Part shown: positions 19,201-46,786 of the stretch, piece after piece
Position numbering within the stretch: the stretch's first letter is position 1
How the letters are laid out: each line of letters opens with the position of its first letter
Assembly (NCBI GenBank): GCA_003991915.1
Contig: RQTK01000217.1
Span: 431,377-495,376, forward strand
Direction: 5' to 3'
DNA from: Elysia chlorotica
Lineage: Eukaryota; Mollusca; Gastropoda; Plakobranchidae
DNA: 64,000 bases
Position numbers and translations under genes: made by a program
The notes under the pieces: model-generated
Seen by the model: only the letters and a program-made list of their open reading frames with translations
Told to the model about the DNA's origin: nothing
Databases searched by the model: none

Positions 19201-20140
19201 TGGGCATAAGTTCTGCATATTTTAAAGGGGTCGCCCTATCAGTGCTTTTTTTTTTTTAATAAGACTTTTAAATCGAATGCAACGAGAATAAAGAGGAAAA
19301 AAACGGAAGAAAAAACAAGGGACTGTGAGAGTGAGAGAGAGGGAGGGATAAAGAGTGAGGTAGAGAGTTAGATTGAGTTTGTTTTACGGCATGAAAACAC
19401 AGTAACGAATGTTTTTTTACACATTCATGTGCAGTTTTTGCACTGAAAAAGGCCCACCAAAGACGTAACGTTTTCAGCTATATTAAAAGTCCCTTGATCT
19501 TCAAAATCAAATGTATTTAGTATTTCGAGAGTTGTCATCATCACACTCAAACAGATTTTTGTGTGCCATACAAGCATTAAAATTTTATTATTTGAATCCA
19601 ACCAATTGGATTGTATAATTACCTTCCTGATCACAAATTCATACATCTAGTTATATCAAAATTATTTTCCGAGGGGAAAAAATTACATTTGTACACATTT
19701 CACTCAGTGCGCAGTGATAAAAGGCTTCTATAAATACTCGTACAAAACAGACAGAAGGAACTCAAAATAACATGGAAGTAAAGGACAAGAGGTAATCCAC
19801 CAAAACTAAATTCTCTGATAAAAATGAAACATTTTGATCTATAGTCTTTATTGTTATTTATAAGAATTAATTTTTTAAGACAATATAATTTAAACTACAG
19901 TACAATCGAATAAAATGACAGAATGGTTATACTTAAAAAACAAAAGGGAAACATCCATAAATTATTTCTACACTAGGCAAAAACAAGTTAGAATTATCCC
20001 AGCATCTTCAATTATTGTAGGCCTCACAGATTGAGTTGTTCGTTTATAGGAAAATTATGGAGATGTAACTGCATTTGCTGAAAATACATTTCAAAGGTCA
20101 CAAGAGAAAATGCATGTTACACATACAATAGTGTGTATGC
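16221..20140. other. Intergenic region, no gene recognised
   Basis: About 3.9 kb of AT-rich sequence. A higher-GC patch at about 18760-18970 contains the inverted pair CCCAGACTA / TAGTCTGGG (about 18806-18833) but no open exon I could support. Confidence 0.45.
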
Positions 20141-20142
20141 TC

Positions 20143-20204
<62 letters not shown>

Positions 20205-20256
20205 TAATATTATTACTATTTCTATTACTATTATAATTACTATTACTATTATTATT
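20143..20256. repeat. (TAT)n microsatellite, decaying to TATTAC
   Basis: Pure TTA/TAT units to about 20200, then interrupted. Confidence 0.93.
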
Positions 20257-20408
20257 AAAACAAAAGCAATGACTGGAGAATTTTTTTTGCTAAAAACATT
20301 CTTAGTGACTTTGCTATTCTAAGATTCAACTTAAATCTTTTATAGGGTAATAGACAACAATATTTTTCCATGAGAACAATTCTACACATTTATAGTATTT
20401 ATACCATT

Positions 20409-20414
20409 TTTATT
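20409..20414 (-). terminator. Poly(A) signal AATAAA, distal NOSIP end
   Basis: AATAAA on the minus strand about 400 nt after the distal stop codon, at the same relative place as the proximal copy's signal. Confidence 0.5.
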
Positions 20415-20814
20415 CACTGTAACAAACAAATACATCAGATAACCTGTAAAAGTTCGTATGATATAATTTGATCCAAAAAGTGAATATGAACCAGCAGAGT
20501 TCCTTACAGCTATGCCAACTGGATCTTTTTTTAGAATTAATCGGCATAGTTTTCTGGATCACATCACAAAACCCCTCATCAAAGCTTTGCTGCCTACTGA
20601 TAAAATCCATAAATTTACAGAAACTTGGCATCACTGTTCTTAAAATCGACAAATTTATGTGATGCAAGAATATTTCACGACATCTTTTTTCACAGCAGTT
20701 TTATATCTTTTTTGAAAATGGAAAGAAAATACAAAGTGATTGTTATGTAGAAGTTGTAGAGTATGATTCGTTATACACAGTGATCGTTTTGTACAAGTTG
20801 TAGAGTATGATTGG

Positions 20815-20886
20815 TTACGCCATGATTGATGGGCCAGCTTTCTTTGCATTCAGCGTCACACCTGCACCTGTAAAGCCCGACGCTCC
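20815..20886 (-). CDS. NOSIP: NOSIP alternative last exon (distal copy of exon 9)
   Basis: Acceptor CTGTCTCAG before 20886; encodes GASGFTGAGVTLNAKKAG then PSIMA and stop. It differs from exon 23246-23175 by two synonymous bases. It is reachable only if the transcript skips the proximal terminal exon. Confidence 0.6.
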   Translation of the reverse strand, partial: GASGFTGAGVTLNAKKAGPSIMA

Positions 20887-21644
20887 CTGAGACAGAAAGA
20901 AAGAAAGATAATGATATTATTTCATTGGATGAATATTTTAAAAAAATTAAAATATGCATTTCATAAACAATAACAAATTTTTCTATAAACTTGCATCAAT
21001 ATTTTAAATAAAAGCACCAATCCATGAGAGAATCTAAAATAAGTAAAAAAAATGAAAGTCAAAACCATTGAATTTCATTGATCTGTTCTTAGCAGTGTCT
21101 CTTCCACAAAACCTATATCATATTTCAATTATTTTTTTATCATACCAAAATATACAGCCTAGAGGGTGGTAAAAACTCACTCGTCACAACAAGATCCTAA
21201 AAGTATGTTATTTAAGTTAACAGACAAATAGCCAGATGCTCTGTTAGAGCTACACAATCTTCTCTGTTTCTAGGTATCAAAGGTCAAATCATATATTAAT
21301 TTTTTAGCTCATTTGGAATTACTTTTCTGAGAAGTGTAGATCTCTACTTGAGTTATGCATGCATTAGATCACCTACTACTAACACGGTGACTCATCTGGA
21401 ATTGTTAAACGAAAAGAGTAGACCTTCGTGGATCTTGTTTCACACGCTTTGTCTGAATGCTGGACATACATCTTTTTACTTTTTTTAAAGGCATGATTAT
21501 ATGAAAAGCATTGTAACATAAATGACTGTAAAAGGATGCTATTTTCCTGTTTTCCTTATATGTTCAGTTTAGCACATAGGACGTTGCTCTTAGACATCAC
21601 AGAGAACTGTCACTACCTCTACTTGACATGAAATGAACACTCAC

Positions 21645-21753
21645 TCTCTGCATGACAATGAGATCCTTCTCTGTCATTTTTTTGCCGCTGATTGGGTCAA
21701 TCATGTCCTTCCTAATTATCTTTTCAACACACTCCTGAGTCACCACTGCCCCT
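21645..21753 (-). CDS. NOSIP: NOSIP alternative exon 8 (distal copy)
   Basis: Same length, splice sites (CTCAG acceptor, GTGAGT donor) and phase as exon 24011-23903, with one synonymous difference (ACT for ACC). It encodes the ECVEKIIRKDMIDPISGKKM segment of the second U-box-like half. Confidence 0.6.
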
Positions 21754-22293
21754 CTGAGAAAAAAATAAAAAGACGCAAAATTTGAAATTCGAAAAGCTAA
21801 AGGGATGCTCTTATATCAGATCAACTGAAGCCATTGTTTATTTTCGAATGCTACATTTTATATTTGCCATAAAAATATATCAATAATATTTTTTTTTATA
21901 ATACGCGTATACAAGCAAACTCTACAAACAAAAATTGCATGTACTGTTAACAGTTCCGAATATTGGTTATTAGCATGCTTTGCACTAATGTGTTGCTTTC
22001 TGTTTTCGTTGATTCTTTTTGGTACAACATCACATTAAGATATACAAAAGAAAGTTGCATTTCCCATTTAAAAGTACTTTTTTTTATCGTCAAGGGATTA
22101 AATGAAAATATAATTACAGCTTTGACTTAGATGAATTATTACCATCTTCGTAGTTTTAAAAAGATGAGAAATTTTTAAAGAAGGATCAGTTTCCGTTAGT
22201 ATGCCACTTTTCTTGAAAAGCTGAAATATGACGTTTTTTGTGGTATGTATAATTTCAACAGTAAACAGCATAACAGGGAAAAAAATCACTTAC

Positions 22294-22364
22294 GACGGTC
22301 TCAGAACAACACAGGGCACAGAATTTCCCAAGACATCATTGGTCATGGCACACACATAGCGATT
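22294..22364 (-). CDS. NOSIP: NOSIP alternative exon 7 (distal copy)
   Basis: 71 nt, identical in sequence to exon 24629-24559, with the same CACCAG acceptor and GTAAGT donor. Encodes NRYVCAMTNDVLGNSVPC, VVLRP. Confidence 0.6.
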
Positions 22365-22803
22365 CTGGTGACAGGATAATTACATAAGGAATGAAAGTAA
22401 AAGTGAAAGTGCAAGTCATGCAATGTGAGGCATGGGGATAGATTCAAGTATAGCAACTTACTGATGTTCTCAGTTCACTTTGTTTAATGTGAATATTGTT
22501 TCTTTGCTTTTCTTTTCTGTCTTATTTACTTCCGTTGACTCAAAATGTTTAGAAAGTTTGTTTCAACCCATTTGTATCCTACTTGCCACTATTGTTTCAG
22601 TTGGACTTATTAACCAGGAAAGAGCAAAATATACTCAAGCTACATCATTTATGGGCCTACACGATCCTTGTACATTACTTGGATTCCAAAAACATTCTTA
22701 GTGACTTTGCTATTCTAAGATTCAACTTAAATTTTTATAGGTTAATAGACAACAATACCTTTCCATGAGAACAACTATACACATTTGTAGTATTAATACC
22801 ATT

Positions 22804-22809
22804 TTTATT
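22804..22809 (-). terminator. Poly(A) signal AATAAA, proximal NOSIP end
   Basis: AATAAA on the minus strand about 370 nt after the stop codon at 23175. Confidence 0.5.
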
Positions 22810-23174
22810 CACTGTAACAAATAAAGACATCAGATAACCTGTAAAAGTTTGTATTACATAATTTGATCCAAAAAGAAAACCAGCAGAACTCCTTACAGCG
22901 TTGCCAACTGGATCTTTTTTTAACTGAATCTTTTGCACCAATCGGCATAATATTCTAAATCACATCACAAAACCTCTCATCAAAGCTTTATGCTGACTGA
23001 TAAATTCCGTAAATTTACAGAAATAAACTTGGCATCACTGTTCTTAAAATCGGCAAATTTATGTGATTCAAGAATATTTCATGACATCTTTTTTCACAAC
23101 AGATTCATATCTTTTTTGAAAATGGAAAGAAAATAAACAGTGATTGTTTTGTACAAGTTGTAGAGTATGGTTGG

Positions 23175-23246
23175 TTACGCCATGATTGATGGGCCAGCTT
23201 TCTTTGCATTCAGCGTCACCCCTGCACCTGTAAAGCCTGACGCTCC
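23175..23246 (-). CDS. NOSIP: NOSIP exon 9 (proximal last exon)
   Basis: 24 codons including TAA; acceptor CTCAG; phase 0. Encodes the conserved C-terminal tail. Confidence 0.9.
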   Translation of the reverse strand, partial: GASGFTGAGVTLNAKKAGPSIMA

Positions 23247-24989
23247 CTGAGAAAAAAAAAAAGAAAGATAATGAGATTATTTCATTGGATGAATATTTTA
23301 AATAATTAACATATGCATTTCATAATCAGTAACTTATTCTTCTATATATTTGCATCAATATTTTAGATAAAAGCACCAATCCACAAGAGAAATCTAAAAT
23401 AAGTAAAAAAAATGAAAGTCAAAACCATTGAATTTCATTGATCTGTTCTTAGCAGTGTCTCTTCCACAAAACTTATTTCAATTATTTTTTTTATCATACC
23501 AAAATAACTAATATTAAATACACATTAATTGACTTCTCAAAAGTAAAAAAAAAAGTATACAGCCTAGAGGGTGGTAAAAACACTCGTCACAACAAGATCC
23601 TAAAAGTATGTTATTTAAGTTAACAGACAAATAGCCAGATGCTCTGTTAGAGCTACACAATCTTCTCTGTTTCTAGGTATCAAAGGTCAAATCATATATT
23701 AATTTTTTAGCTCATTTAGAATTACTTTTCTGAGAAGTGTAGATCTCTACTTGAGTTATGCATGCATTAGATCACCTACAATTAACAAGGATGCTATGTT
23801 CCTGTTTTCCTTATATGTTCAGTTTAGCACATAGGACGTTGCTATCAGACACCATCACAGAGAACTGTCACTACCGCTGCTTGACATGAAATGAACACTC
23901 ACTCTCTGCATGACAATGAGATCCTTCTCTGTCATTTTTTTGCCGCTGATTGGGTCAATCATGTCCTTCCTAATTATCTTTTCAACACACTCCTGGGTCA
24001 CCACTGCCCCTCTGAGAAAAAAATAAAAAGACGCTAAATTTGAAATTCGAAAAGCTAAGAGGATGCTCTTACATCAGACCAACTGAAGCCATTCTTTATT
24101 TTAGAATGCTGCGATTTATATTTGCCATAAAAATATATCAATAATAGTTTTTAATAATACGCTTATACAAACAATCTCTACAAACAAAAACTGCATGTAC
24201 TGACAACAGTTCCAATGATTGGTTATTAGCATTGACATACTTTGCACAAAATAATGTGTTGCTTTTTCTTTTTATTGATTCTTTTTGGGACAACATCACA
24301 TAAACATACACAAGTAAGGTGCATGTAAAAGTCCTTTATTTTTAAAATAATGCAGTCAAGGGAAAAAATTAAAATACAATTCGAGCTTTGACTTAAATGA
24401 ATTATTATTATCTTCATAGTTTTACAAAGTTGAAAAATTTTTAAAGAAGGATTAGTTTCCGTTAGTATGCCACTTTTCTTGAAAAGCTGAAATATAGTTT
24501 TTTGTGGTACGTATAATTTCAATAGTTAACAGCATAACAGGGGAAATAAATCACTTACGACGGTCTCAGAACAACACAGGGCACAGAATTTCCCAAGACA
24601 TCATTGGTCATGGCACACACATAGCGATTCTGGTGACAGGACAATTACATAAGGAATGAAAGTAAAAGTGCAAGTCATGCAATGTGAGGAAGTGTGTATA
24701 GCACTTATATATATTCTCAGCTCACTTTGTTTAATGTGAATATTGATTCTTTGCTTTTCTTTCCTGTCTTACTTACTTCTGTTGACTCAAAATGTTTAGA
24801 AAGTTTGTTTCAACCCCTCATTATTTGTATCCTACTTGCCACTTTTGTTTCAGTTGGACTTATTAACCAGGAAAGAGCAAAATATACCCAAGCAGGCAAG
24901 CTACATCATTTATGGGTCTACAAGATCTTTGCACATCACTTGGATTCCAATTTTCACAGGGAAAAGAGGGAGGAGTGTGAAGAGAGAAC

Positions 24990-25046
<57 letters not shown>

Positions 25047-28000
25047 GAGGGAAGAGAGAAAGAGGAAAGTGTAAAGAGGAACAGAGAAGAAACACCACTA
25101 TTACGCCCCAATCAACAAAAAAACCAAATCCGTAAAAAAAAAAAAAACTTACTATAGAGACCTTTTTTAGAAAATGTGTCTTGAAATAACAGTATAGGGT
25201 AATACAAATATGTACTTCCTTACTTTTTTTTTAGGATTTGAAAATGTATAAAATTTAATATCTCTTGAGTCAGTTCTTTTAAAGCATATATCTTGTTTTC
25301 ACAATTTAAGAAAGGCACCAAATGCAACTTGTATTAAGAGTGAAATTAAAGAACACTAGACTCAATATTTGAAATCGTAGCACACACAACAACAAAAAAG
25401 GAATTATTTGGTAAAGTCCCCCTTCACATGGACCTTTATTGGGACTGCATATTGTCGTAGTATCAGGAGGAGCACGTTACTTACGGAAGATAGTTACATA
25501 GACTCAAGCTGCAATAGAAACTGTCAATCAGGTGTTATGTCATTCATGATTATCTGATCATCCAACGGACTTACTGTTTTGGAAATCAGGGAGGTCTTGC
25601 TGTCTCTGTCTTTAATAGGGGTAAATTTAACAGGGATCAAATCTTTAAGCTTCAGCTGCTTTCCACTCATAGGACAGCGAACCTTTTCATCCTGTGTTTG
25701 AAAAAACAGTATAATAATCAATCACAAATTTAAAAAAATTAATTATTAGCATACTTTTTTATTGATCCCTTATTAAATAAAGAAACTGCTCAATTTACCC
25801 ATTGGATTAAGAAATTACTATAACATAGCAGTGCCATTGACAAAGATATCAGTACTGTAATTATCATAATGGTGCTAGAGAAGACACACACTAATAAGAA
25901 TTTGAGCTGTCTTTGTTTTTTATTCAAGTTGAATTTTACAAGCACAAACATGCTCAAAACAATCTACTAACAAAGGTTCCTACGAAACCACAACCAGAAT
26001 TTACTTGATAAAAAAAATAATTTTACGCTAAATTTCTGGAGGAGACACTCTCTAATCATTACAGCACTCTAGCATAACAGTTGGATCACTCTCCACCCAA
26101 AATCTGCAGACAGCCATGGTTTACCGGCTAAGCTATTGGCATTCAAATTGTTTAAAAAAAACATCCTTACTGGTTTTTTAAGAACAGTTGCTGATGCCTG
26201 AGGGGTGAGAGATGGAATCCAAAAGCTGGGAAGTTTCTTGTCCCGTCCAGAATCTACGTTTGAAATGCTCCCGTGGCTCCTTCTTTCTTCTTCTGCTTTG
26301 TGTTCAGCTAGAAAATTAAAAAATAAATGAGATAATGAATACATGCCTTCCCTAACCTGCAATTTAAAAATTTAGCATAAAAAATGTTAAAAGAAATTTG
26401 TTGTTTAGATTTAGCTGCTAATTCATTAGTTTATGATTGAGGAATTAAATCTGCCTGGATCTGTTAAACTTTAAAAAGAGGTTGTTGAGTTGATTTAACA
26501 TCCAACATCAGCACTATATACGCCATATTGTGAACGGGCCCCAAGACTGACATCTGACAATTGTATGTGCACATGAGACAGGGCGGGGATACCATGACTC
26601 CTGTCTCAGCCGACCACATTAAACTGACACCGACCCAACCAGTAGGGGGTGAAATCACCGGGGCTCAACCACGGACCTTTTGCGTCGGAAGCTTATGTTC
26701 TTCCCCAGGGCACCGTGCCCCAAGAACTTGAAGAAGTAAGAATAAAGATATAACAATACCAAACTTTTGGACATGGCTTAAAATTAATGACATTAAGAAT
26801 CTCAAATACAATCTTTTTAAATTGTATTCTTATTCATGAGCTTCATTCCATGTAGGTCATGTTTATGCACCTAGGAGCACTTGCTCTGTATTGAAGCTCT
26901 TTATGGAAAGACCCATAACATTAACAGGTTATACATATCAACACTCAGATGTAGAGCAACGTTGAAAATGAATTTAGCAGTTTACAGCTTTTTGTTATAT
27001 CAATTGGTCTTGTTTGTTGTGTTTACAAAATGAAGATGTGGGAAAGGTCAGTGTATGATGGATTTTGCAATTTTTTTTTTAATGTTTTCATTGTTGTACT
27101 AGTCATAAGTATGCATGTTATATTAAATGAAAGAAAATGTATCTGTTTTCTTTAATTTCTGGTTAAACAGTGTTAGAAAGCAGTAAAAATTATTTGTATC
27201 AGGATATTTGTTTCAATTAGACTTGTTTCCTTTAGGATATGAGTAAGTCGAAAATGAGGCAGACCAAAGATTGCTTCTTTCGGGGCAAATCCAACTATCA
27301 CTTAGCAAAGATAATTTTCCAACCTTGGATAAAATAAAACCATACCATATTTTTGGCCAATGGGATTCCCCTCTTGCTGGGCAAAATCTTTCTTTTTGGT
27401 TTCTTGTTCTGCTGCAGCCAATTCCTTTTGCTCTCTCTGTAGTGGGAAATAATGAAATTCTCTGCTGTTAGTATAGAAAATTAAATAATTCTTTTTTGTT
27501 TCAAGCACTGCAATATCCTTAATTTAAAAAGACAAAATGATTTTCTCCTGCACACAAAAACTGGTAAAAAAAAACAAAAACCTCTTTTATCTTTGATCAA
27601 GAATTCAAACATATAAGAAAAGAAACGCTGCCAGTGCTTGTCAAAATAGAATTTGATTTCTAAGAGACAAAAGAAAAACAAATCTCAGCAATTACTATCA
27701 AATAAAAGTGATACTTAGATGAAAAAGAATACCTCTGCTTTTGACTTTTGCTTTTCATACTCCTTCAGCTTTCGAGAAATCTCTTTCTTCTGATGTAGAA
27801 TATTTGTCAATATTGCTTCCTTATCATATAAATGCCCATCCTCTCTGGAATAAAAAAAAAAACATTTTTTTTTCATTTCAAGCAAAATGCCAATTTTCAT
27901 GATCTCATGTTGATGGTAACGAATAAAATCATCAAAAGTAAGTTTGATGAACATTTGAGACAGTTAATTGACTTACAAAGGGGATGGTATAAATTAATTT

Positions 28001-30161
28001 TCCTATTCTTGTGATTTTGTCTTTACACTTAAGCATACTGTTGACTTAGATAAAACTTCTCTTCTGCTCTGGCTTGTAAGATTGAAAGACCTGAATTATC
28101 GATATCCAGAGGTTTTAAAAAGTATTCATATAGCATATTGGCGTAGAACTTTTAATCTCTTCTAATTTTCTTTTTTAGGAAAGAAAAAAAAATAACCTGT
28201 CCATGGCATAGGAAATTAGAACCATTTACAAAAACTATAGATTCCTTTTCCCCATATTTATAATTATGAACATAAAAATGATAAATAGAACTGAATCTTT
28301 AAAATCTATTCTACAGCTTGTACTGCTGAGTACCTTTCTTCCACAAACAAACAAAATATATGAGAGACTGTTAAAAGACACTATTAAATGTTTATATCAA
28401 AAACACACACAAAAAAAAAAGAAAAGTGAGAGGGAGAAAAGAGAGAGACACTATTACAGTTTTACTTAAATTTGTTACTTGTACTTACGTTATCACTGGC
28501 TCTTTACAAGGTTGTAAAGTCAATGAGCAGCAATCAAATTCCTGTAAATTTATGCGTTAAAAGATTAATTCTGCTGTTCACGGTGATTTTGTAATTATAA
28601 TAACTGTAATTTATAATATAAAAGCAAAAAATGACAAGATTTCATAACTAGGTTGTATTCTAAAAACAATCTTAATAGAAAAGAAAAAAAAAGGCATAAT
28701 AAATAGCCAAAAATATTATATATAGTATGGCATTCATTGCTTGATCATAATTTAATATTAAACTAAATATAATACTAACAGATTTTTAAAAAGCACAGAC
28801 TTTCACGAACCCTGTTAGTGACAGCTAATTTTGTACTATGTAAAAATGTTTTACTCTTTTCTCTTCATTTGTGTCGCGGGTGAGCTAATAAACCACAAAT
28901 TTGATAATAGTAAATTAGAAAAGGATGCAGTAGTGTCATTAAGGCTAATTAATTTCAAGAAATGACAACTTTCTGAGTTTGTGACCATAGGAGAAAAGGC
29001 AAATTAAGATGATAACATGAATTTTTGAAAAAAAAATTAAATAAAGTATTTAAAAAAAACCCACCAATTTACAGCTGCTATGACCAACGAAAAAACCTTG
29101 TGGGGGTAAATGGGGGAGGGAGAGCAAACATGAGCAGGGCCCTTATGCAACGCTCACGATTATTTTTCACTTAGCTACGCTTAAGTTGATGGTATGCAAG
29201 TGGTTTTACGACGCTCGTGTAGTTAAGTTATATGCTAGGCTAAGCTAATGGACATTTAAGACACACACACATACACACTTTGCTGCTGATGCGGCTACAT
29301 TTAGGCTTAATAGATCATGCAATTTCATTAATTTTGGTTAAATTTACTTTTTAACAAGTAAACTAAGGTAGGCCTATAGATTCTATTTTCTCAATAAAAA
29401 TAACGCTAGATGTTGATCTACACGTAAGTTTGGCTGTAGATCTAGGCTCAAGTTTGCGGCACTAGAAGACACGAATTTACTCGATTAGAATTATCAAAAG
29501 AACACCATTCGGTAATGTTAAAGCATCGATTTCTTAAGTTTAAGGGAGACTAGAAATTGACTTAAAAAGCTTGTTGTATGTAAACTTATCGGATTATTGT
29601 TTTATTAGGCGTATTTTAAAAATTGATCATGAGGTTTCCAAGATGGCGTCTTCTAACTTAGCGTTTACGACGAACTTAGTAAGTGAAGGTACCGGTTGCA
29701 TCCAGCTTAGCGAGCTGAGAGCTTTTTACGACAAAACTTACTAAGTCAATGCACAGTTGCATACAGAACCAGTGAACATCTATATATGCCTGCTAGGTAC
29801 TCATTAAAATTAAGGTCAACAGTCAGATTTTTTTTCAATCAGAAAACAAAAAAGACTTCAAAAGAGATTTATAAATACGTCTAAAAACTGTCTCCACTGA
29901 TCTCTACTTCTCTCTACTCCAGCCTGATGACTAGTAGGCCTACAGTCAAGGTACATTACAAACCCAGATCATTAAGCAAGACAATCTTAAAAACAAGATT
30001 AGGCCCAATGGTTTGTAGGTTGAAAAATGAATGCTTACTTTAACGGCATCTTTTCCAAAGCGTAGAGACTGAGAGCCAAATCCAGACTGCTTGGTATCTT
30101 TCTTCCTTTCATGATATGTGTATACAGTGCCTGCAGTGCAATTTCTTCCATGGCGAGTCAT
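23175..30161 (-). CDS. NOSIP: Nitric oxide synthase-interacting protein (NOSIP), complete, nine coding exons
   Basis: Exons: 30161-30039, 28541-28489, 27844-27733, 27436-27346, 26307-26171, 25691-25575, 24629-24559, 24011-23903, 23246-23175. They sum to 885 nt, 294 aa plus stop; vertebrate NOSIP is about 300 aa. The N-terminus MTRHGRNCTAGTVYTYHE is the family's signature. The U-box half includes CCSLTLQPCKEPVIT and EDGHLYDKEAILTNILHQKK; then a coiled charged stretch, LPSFWIPSLTPQA, VRCPMSGKQLK, RYVCAMTNDVL and a C-terminal GASGFTGAGV..IMA. The family is a U-box-type E3 ligase/nuclear and spliceosome-associated factor, first found binding NO synthases. All phases agree. The last three exons have a second intact copy downstream. 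The start Met is the family's conserved one. Confidence 0.95.
23903..24011 (-). CDS. NOSIP: NOSIP exon 8
   Basis: 109 nt; a split TC|A serine codon joins it to exon 7; donor GTGAGT. Encodes GAVVTQECVEKIIRKDMID.. Confidence 0.92.
24559..24629 (-). CDS. NOSIP: NOSIP exon 7
   Basis: 71 nt; acceptor CACCAG, donor GTAAGT. Encodes NRYVCAMTNDVL, matching the family's second Cys-containing box. Confidence 0.92.
24979..25071. repeat. (GA)n microsatellite in NOSIP intron 6
   Basis: GAGAGA/AAAGAG runs at the edge of the tandem duplication. Open frames across it are artefacts. Confidence 0.93.
25575..25691 (-). CDS. NOSIP: NOSIP exon 6
   Basis: 117 nt, 39 codons, phase 0 on both sides; acceptor CACAG, donor GTAAGT. 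Encodes DEKVRCPMSGKQLKLKDL and PVKFTPIKD. Confidence 0.93.
26171..26307 (-). CDS. NOSIP: NOSIP exon 5
   Basis: 137 nt; acceptor TTCTAG, donor GTAAGG. A G|CT alanine codon spans the junction with exon 4. Encodes EHKAEEERRS.. and KKLPSFWIPSLTPQA. Confidence 0.92.
26478..26722 (-). mobile_element. tRNA-headed SINE in NOSIP intron 4
   Basis: Minus-strand copy with all family blocks: GGTCCGTGGTTGAGCCCC (B-box area), CCCCTACTGGTTGGGTC, GTCAGTTTAATGTGGTCGG, GTCAGTCTTGGGGCCCGTTC, CACAATATGGCG and GATGTTGGATGTTAAATCAA at its 3' end. Confidence 0.87.
27346..27436 (-). CDS. NOSIP: NOSIP exon 4
   Basis: 91 nt; acceptor CTACAG, donor GTATGG; phase 0 in, 1 out. Encodes REQKELAAAEQETKKKDF and QQEGNPIGQKY, the charged linker. 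Confidence 0.88.
27733..27844 (-). CDS. NOSIP: NOSIP exon 3
   Basis: 112 nt; acceptor TTCCAG, donor GTATTC. Encodes EDGHLYDKEAILTNILHQKK and EISRKLKEYEKQ, the second part of the U-box fold and the start of the coil. Confidence 0.93.
28489..28541 (-). CDS. NOSIP: NOSIP exon 2
   Basis: 53 nt; acceptor TTACAG, donor GTAAGT. Encodes EFDCCSLTLQPCKEPVI, the U-box entry. Confidence 0.93.
29130..29775. mobile_element. Possible non-autonomous DNA element (MITE-like) in NOSIP intron 1
   Basis: The ends are imperfectly inverted: TTATGCAACGCTCACG..CACTTAG on the left and the reverse complement of CTAAGTCAATGCACAGTTGC on the right, with further ATGCAA and ACGACG words near both ends. No coding capacity. 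The pairing is loose and no target-site duplication was confirmed. Confidence 0.35.
30039..30161 (-). CDS. NOSIP: NOSIP exon 1 with start codon
   Basis: 41 codons ending KDAVK at a GTAAGC donor. The ATG at 30161 begins the conserved MTRHGRNCTAG N-terminus, and there is no better upstream Met. Confidence 0.95.
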
Positions 30162-31074
30162 TTTAAGAAACTGTTACAAATTTATAAGATATTGTTTCAA
30201 AAGTCTTATTTTATTTCTAAGTTTGAACTTAATTAAAATAAGAAAACCAAGAGTCTAGATTCAGGTAGATCTAGATCTAGATTTAGGTTCTAAATGTAAC
30301 AATCCAGGAAAACAAAAACAGTTTAGTTTTCCACAGCTGACTTTCGCTTTTTAGCCTATCAAAACAAGGTCTTGTACAAATGCCAAATTAAAAACTTTAA
30401 AAGGCAAATAATTTTTACACAAATCTATCAAATTGTTATGATATCTTCTATTCATCACACCATAATAGGTTTATTTTTTCATTTTTATCAAATTTAAGTA
30501 ATAGGCGTAATAAAGTAATAAGGATTTTGTGTAACCCTCATTGACATTAAAATTTTTTATCATTTTGCATTTTTGAACAAATCTTGCTAAACATCTGGCA
30601 TTACATTGTATTTTGTTTTCTTTACTGCTAAAAACTATGTTCTCTAAACTGCCAGCATCAGCTTCGCTAATTTGCTAGGTCTAATAGTAAACTTCAGTTT
30701 TCAGCTGTGTTCACCGGTTGCCACCGAGTCAATGTTCACATTCTGAATCCGTAAAATTTCTTTTCAAATAGATCTAGATTTTTTAACATATGTAAAATTA
30801 GATTCAAATAGATCTAGATCTATTCTATTTCTATAGGCCTACTCTAGTCTAGATAGATCTAGGGCTACTAAAAAGGATTCCTCTAATTAAAGCCTTGGCT
30901 TTCAAGGGTCTTTTGATGATGACTTCTAGTGTGTGCTGTTCATAATCATATTGGACCATATAAACACCACATTCACTACGTGCAGGGTTTTAATTTTTTT
31001 ATCTTTTGATTTTTTTTTCCTACTTCAAGATCACTGCTGTAGTGTAGGGATAGAATCTAGATCTAGATCTAGAA
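30162..31074. promoter_or_regulatory. Head-to-head promoter region between NOSIP and prenylcysteine oxidase
   Basis: 913 bp separate the two start codons on opposite strands, so both promoters and 5' UTRs must fit here unless there are upstream exons. TAGATCTAGA-like words cluster at 30268-30284, 30770-30860 and 31056-31073, the last ending two bases before the ATG. No clear TATA box was identified. Sharing of elements is inference. Confidence 0.6.

Positions 31075-46786
<15,712 letters not shown>

Larger units (their letters stand above)
20292..22686. repeat. Tandem duplication, distal copy of the NOSIP 3' end
   Basis: Co-linear with 22687-24950. Both copies open with AACATTCTTAGTGACTTTGC and contain the last three NOSIP exons, introns and a poly(A) signal. 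Introns differ by many substitutions and indels, including about 160 bp near 21380-21530 that is absent from the other copy. Confidence 0.9.
22687..24950. repeat. Tandem duplication, proximal copy of the NOSIP 3' end
   Basis: Co-linear with 20292-22686. The right limit is near TTGGATTCCA at about 24945, where the sequence passes into a GA microsatellite; the matching phrase in the distal copy runs straight into the start of this copy. Confidence 0.9.
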
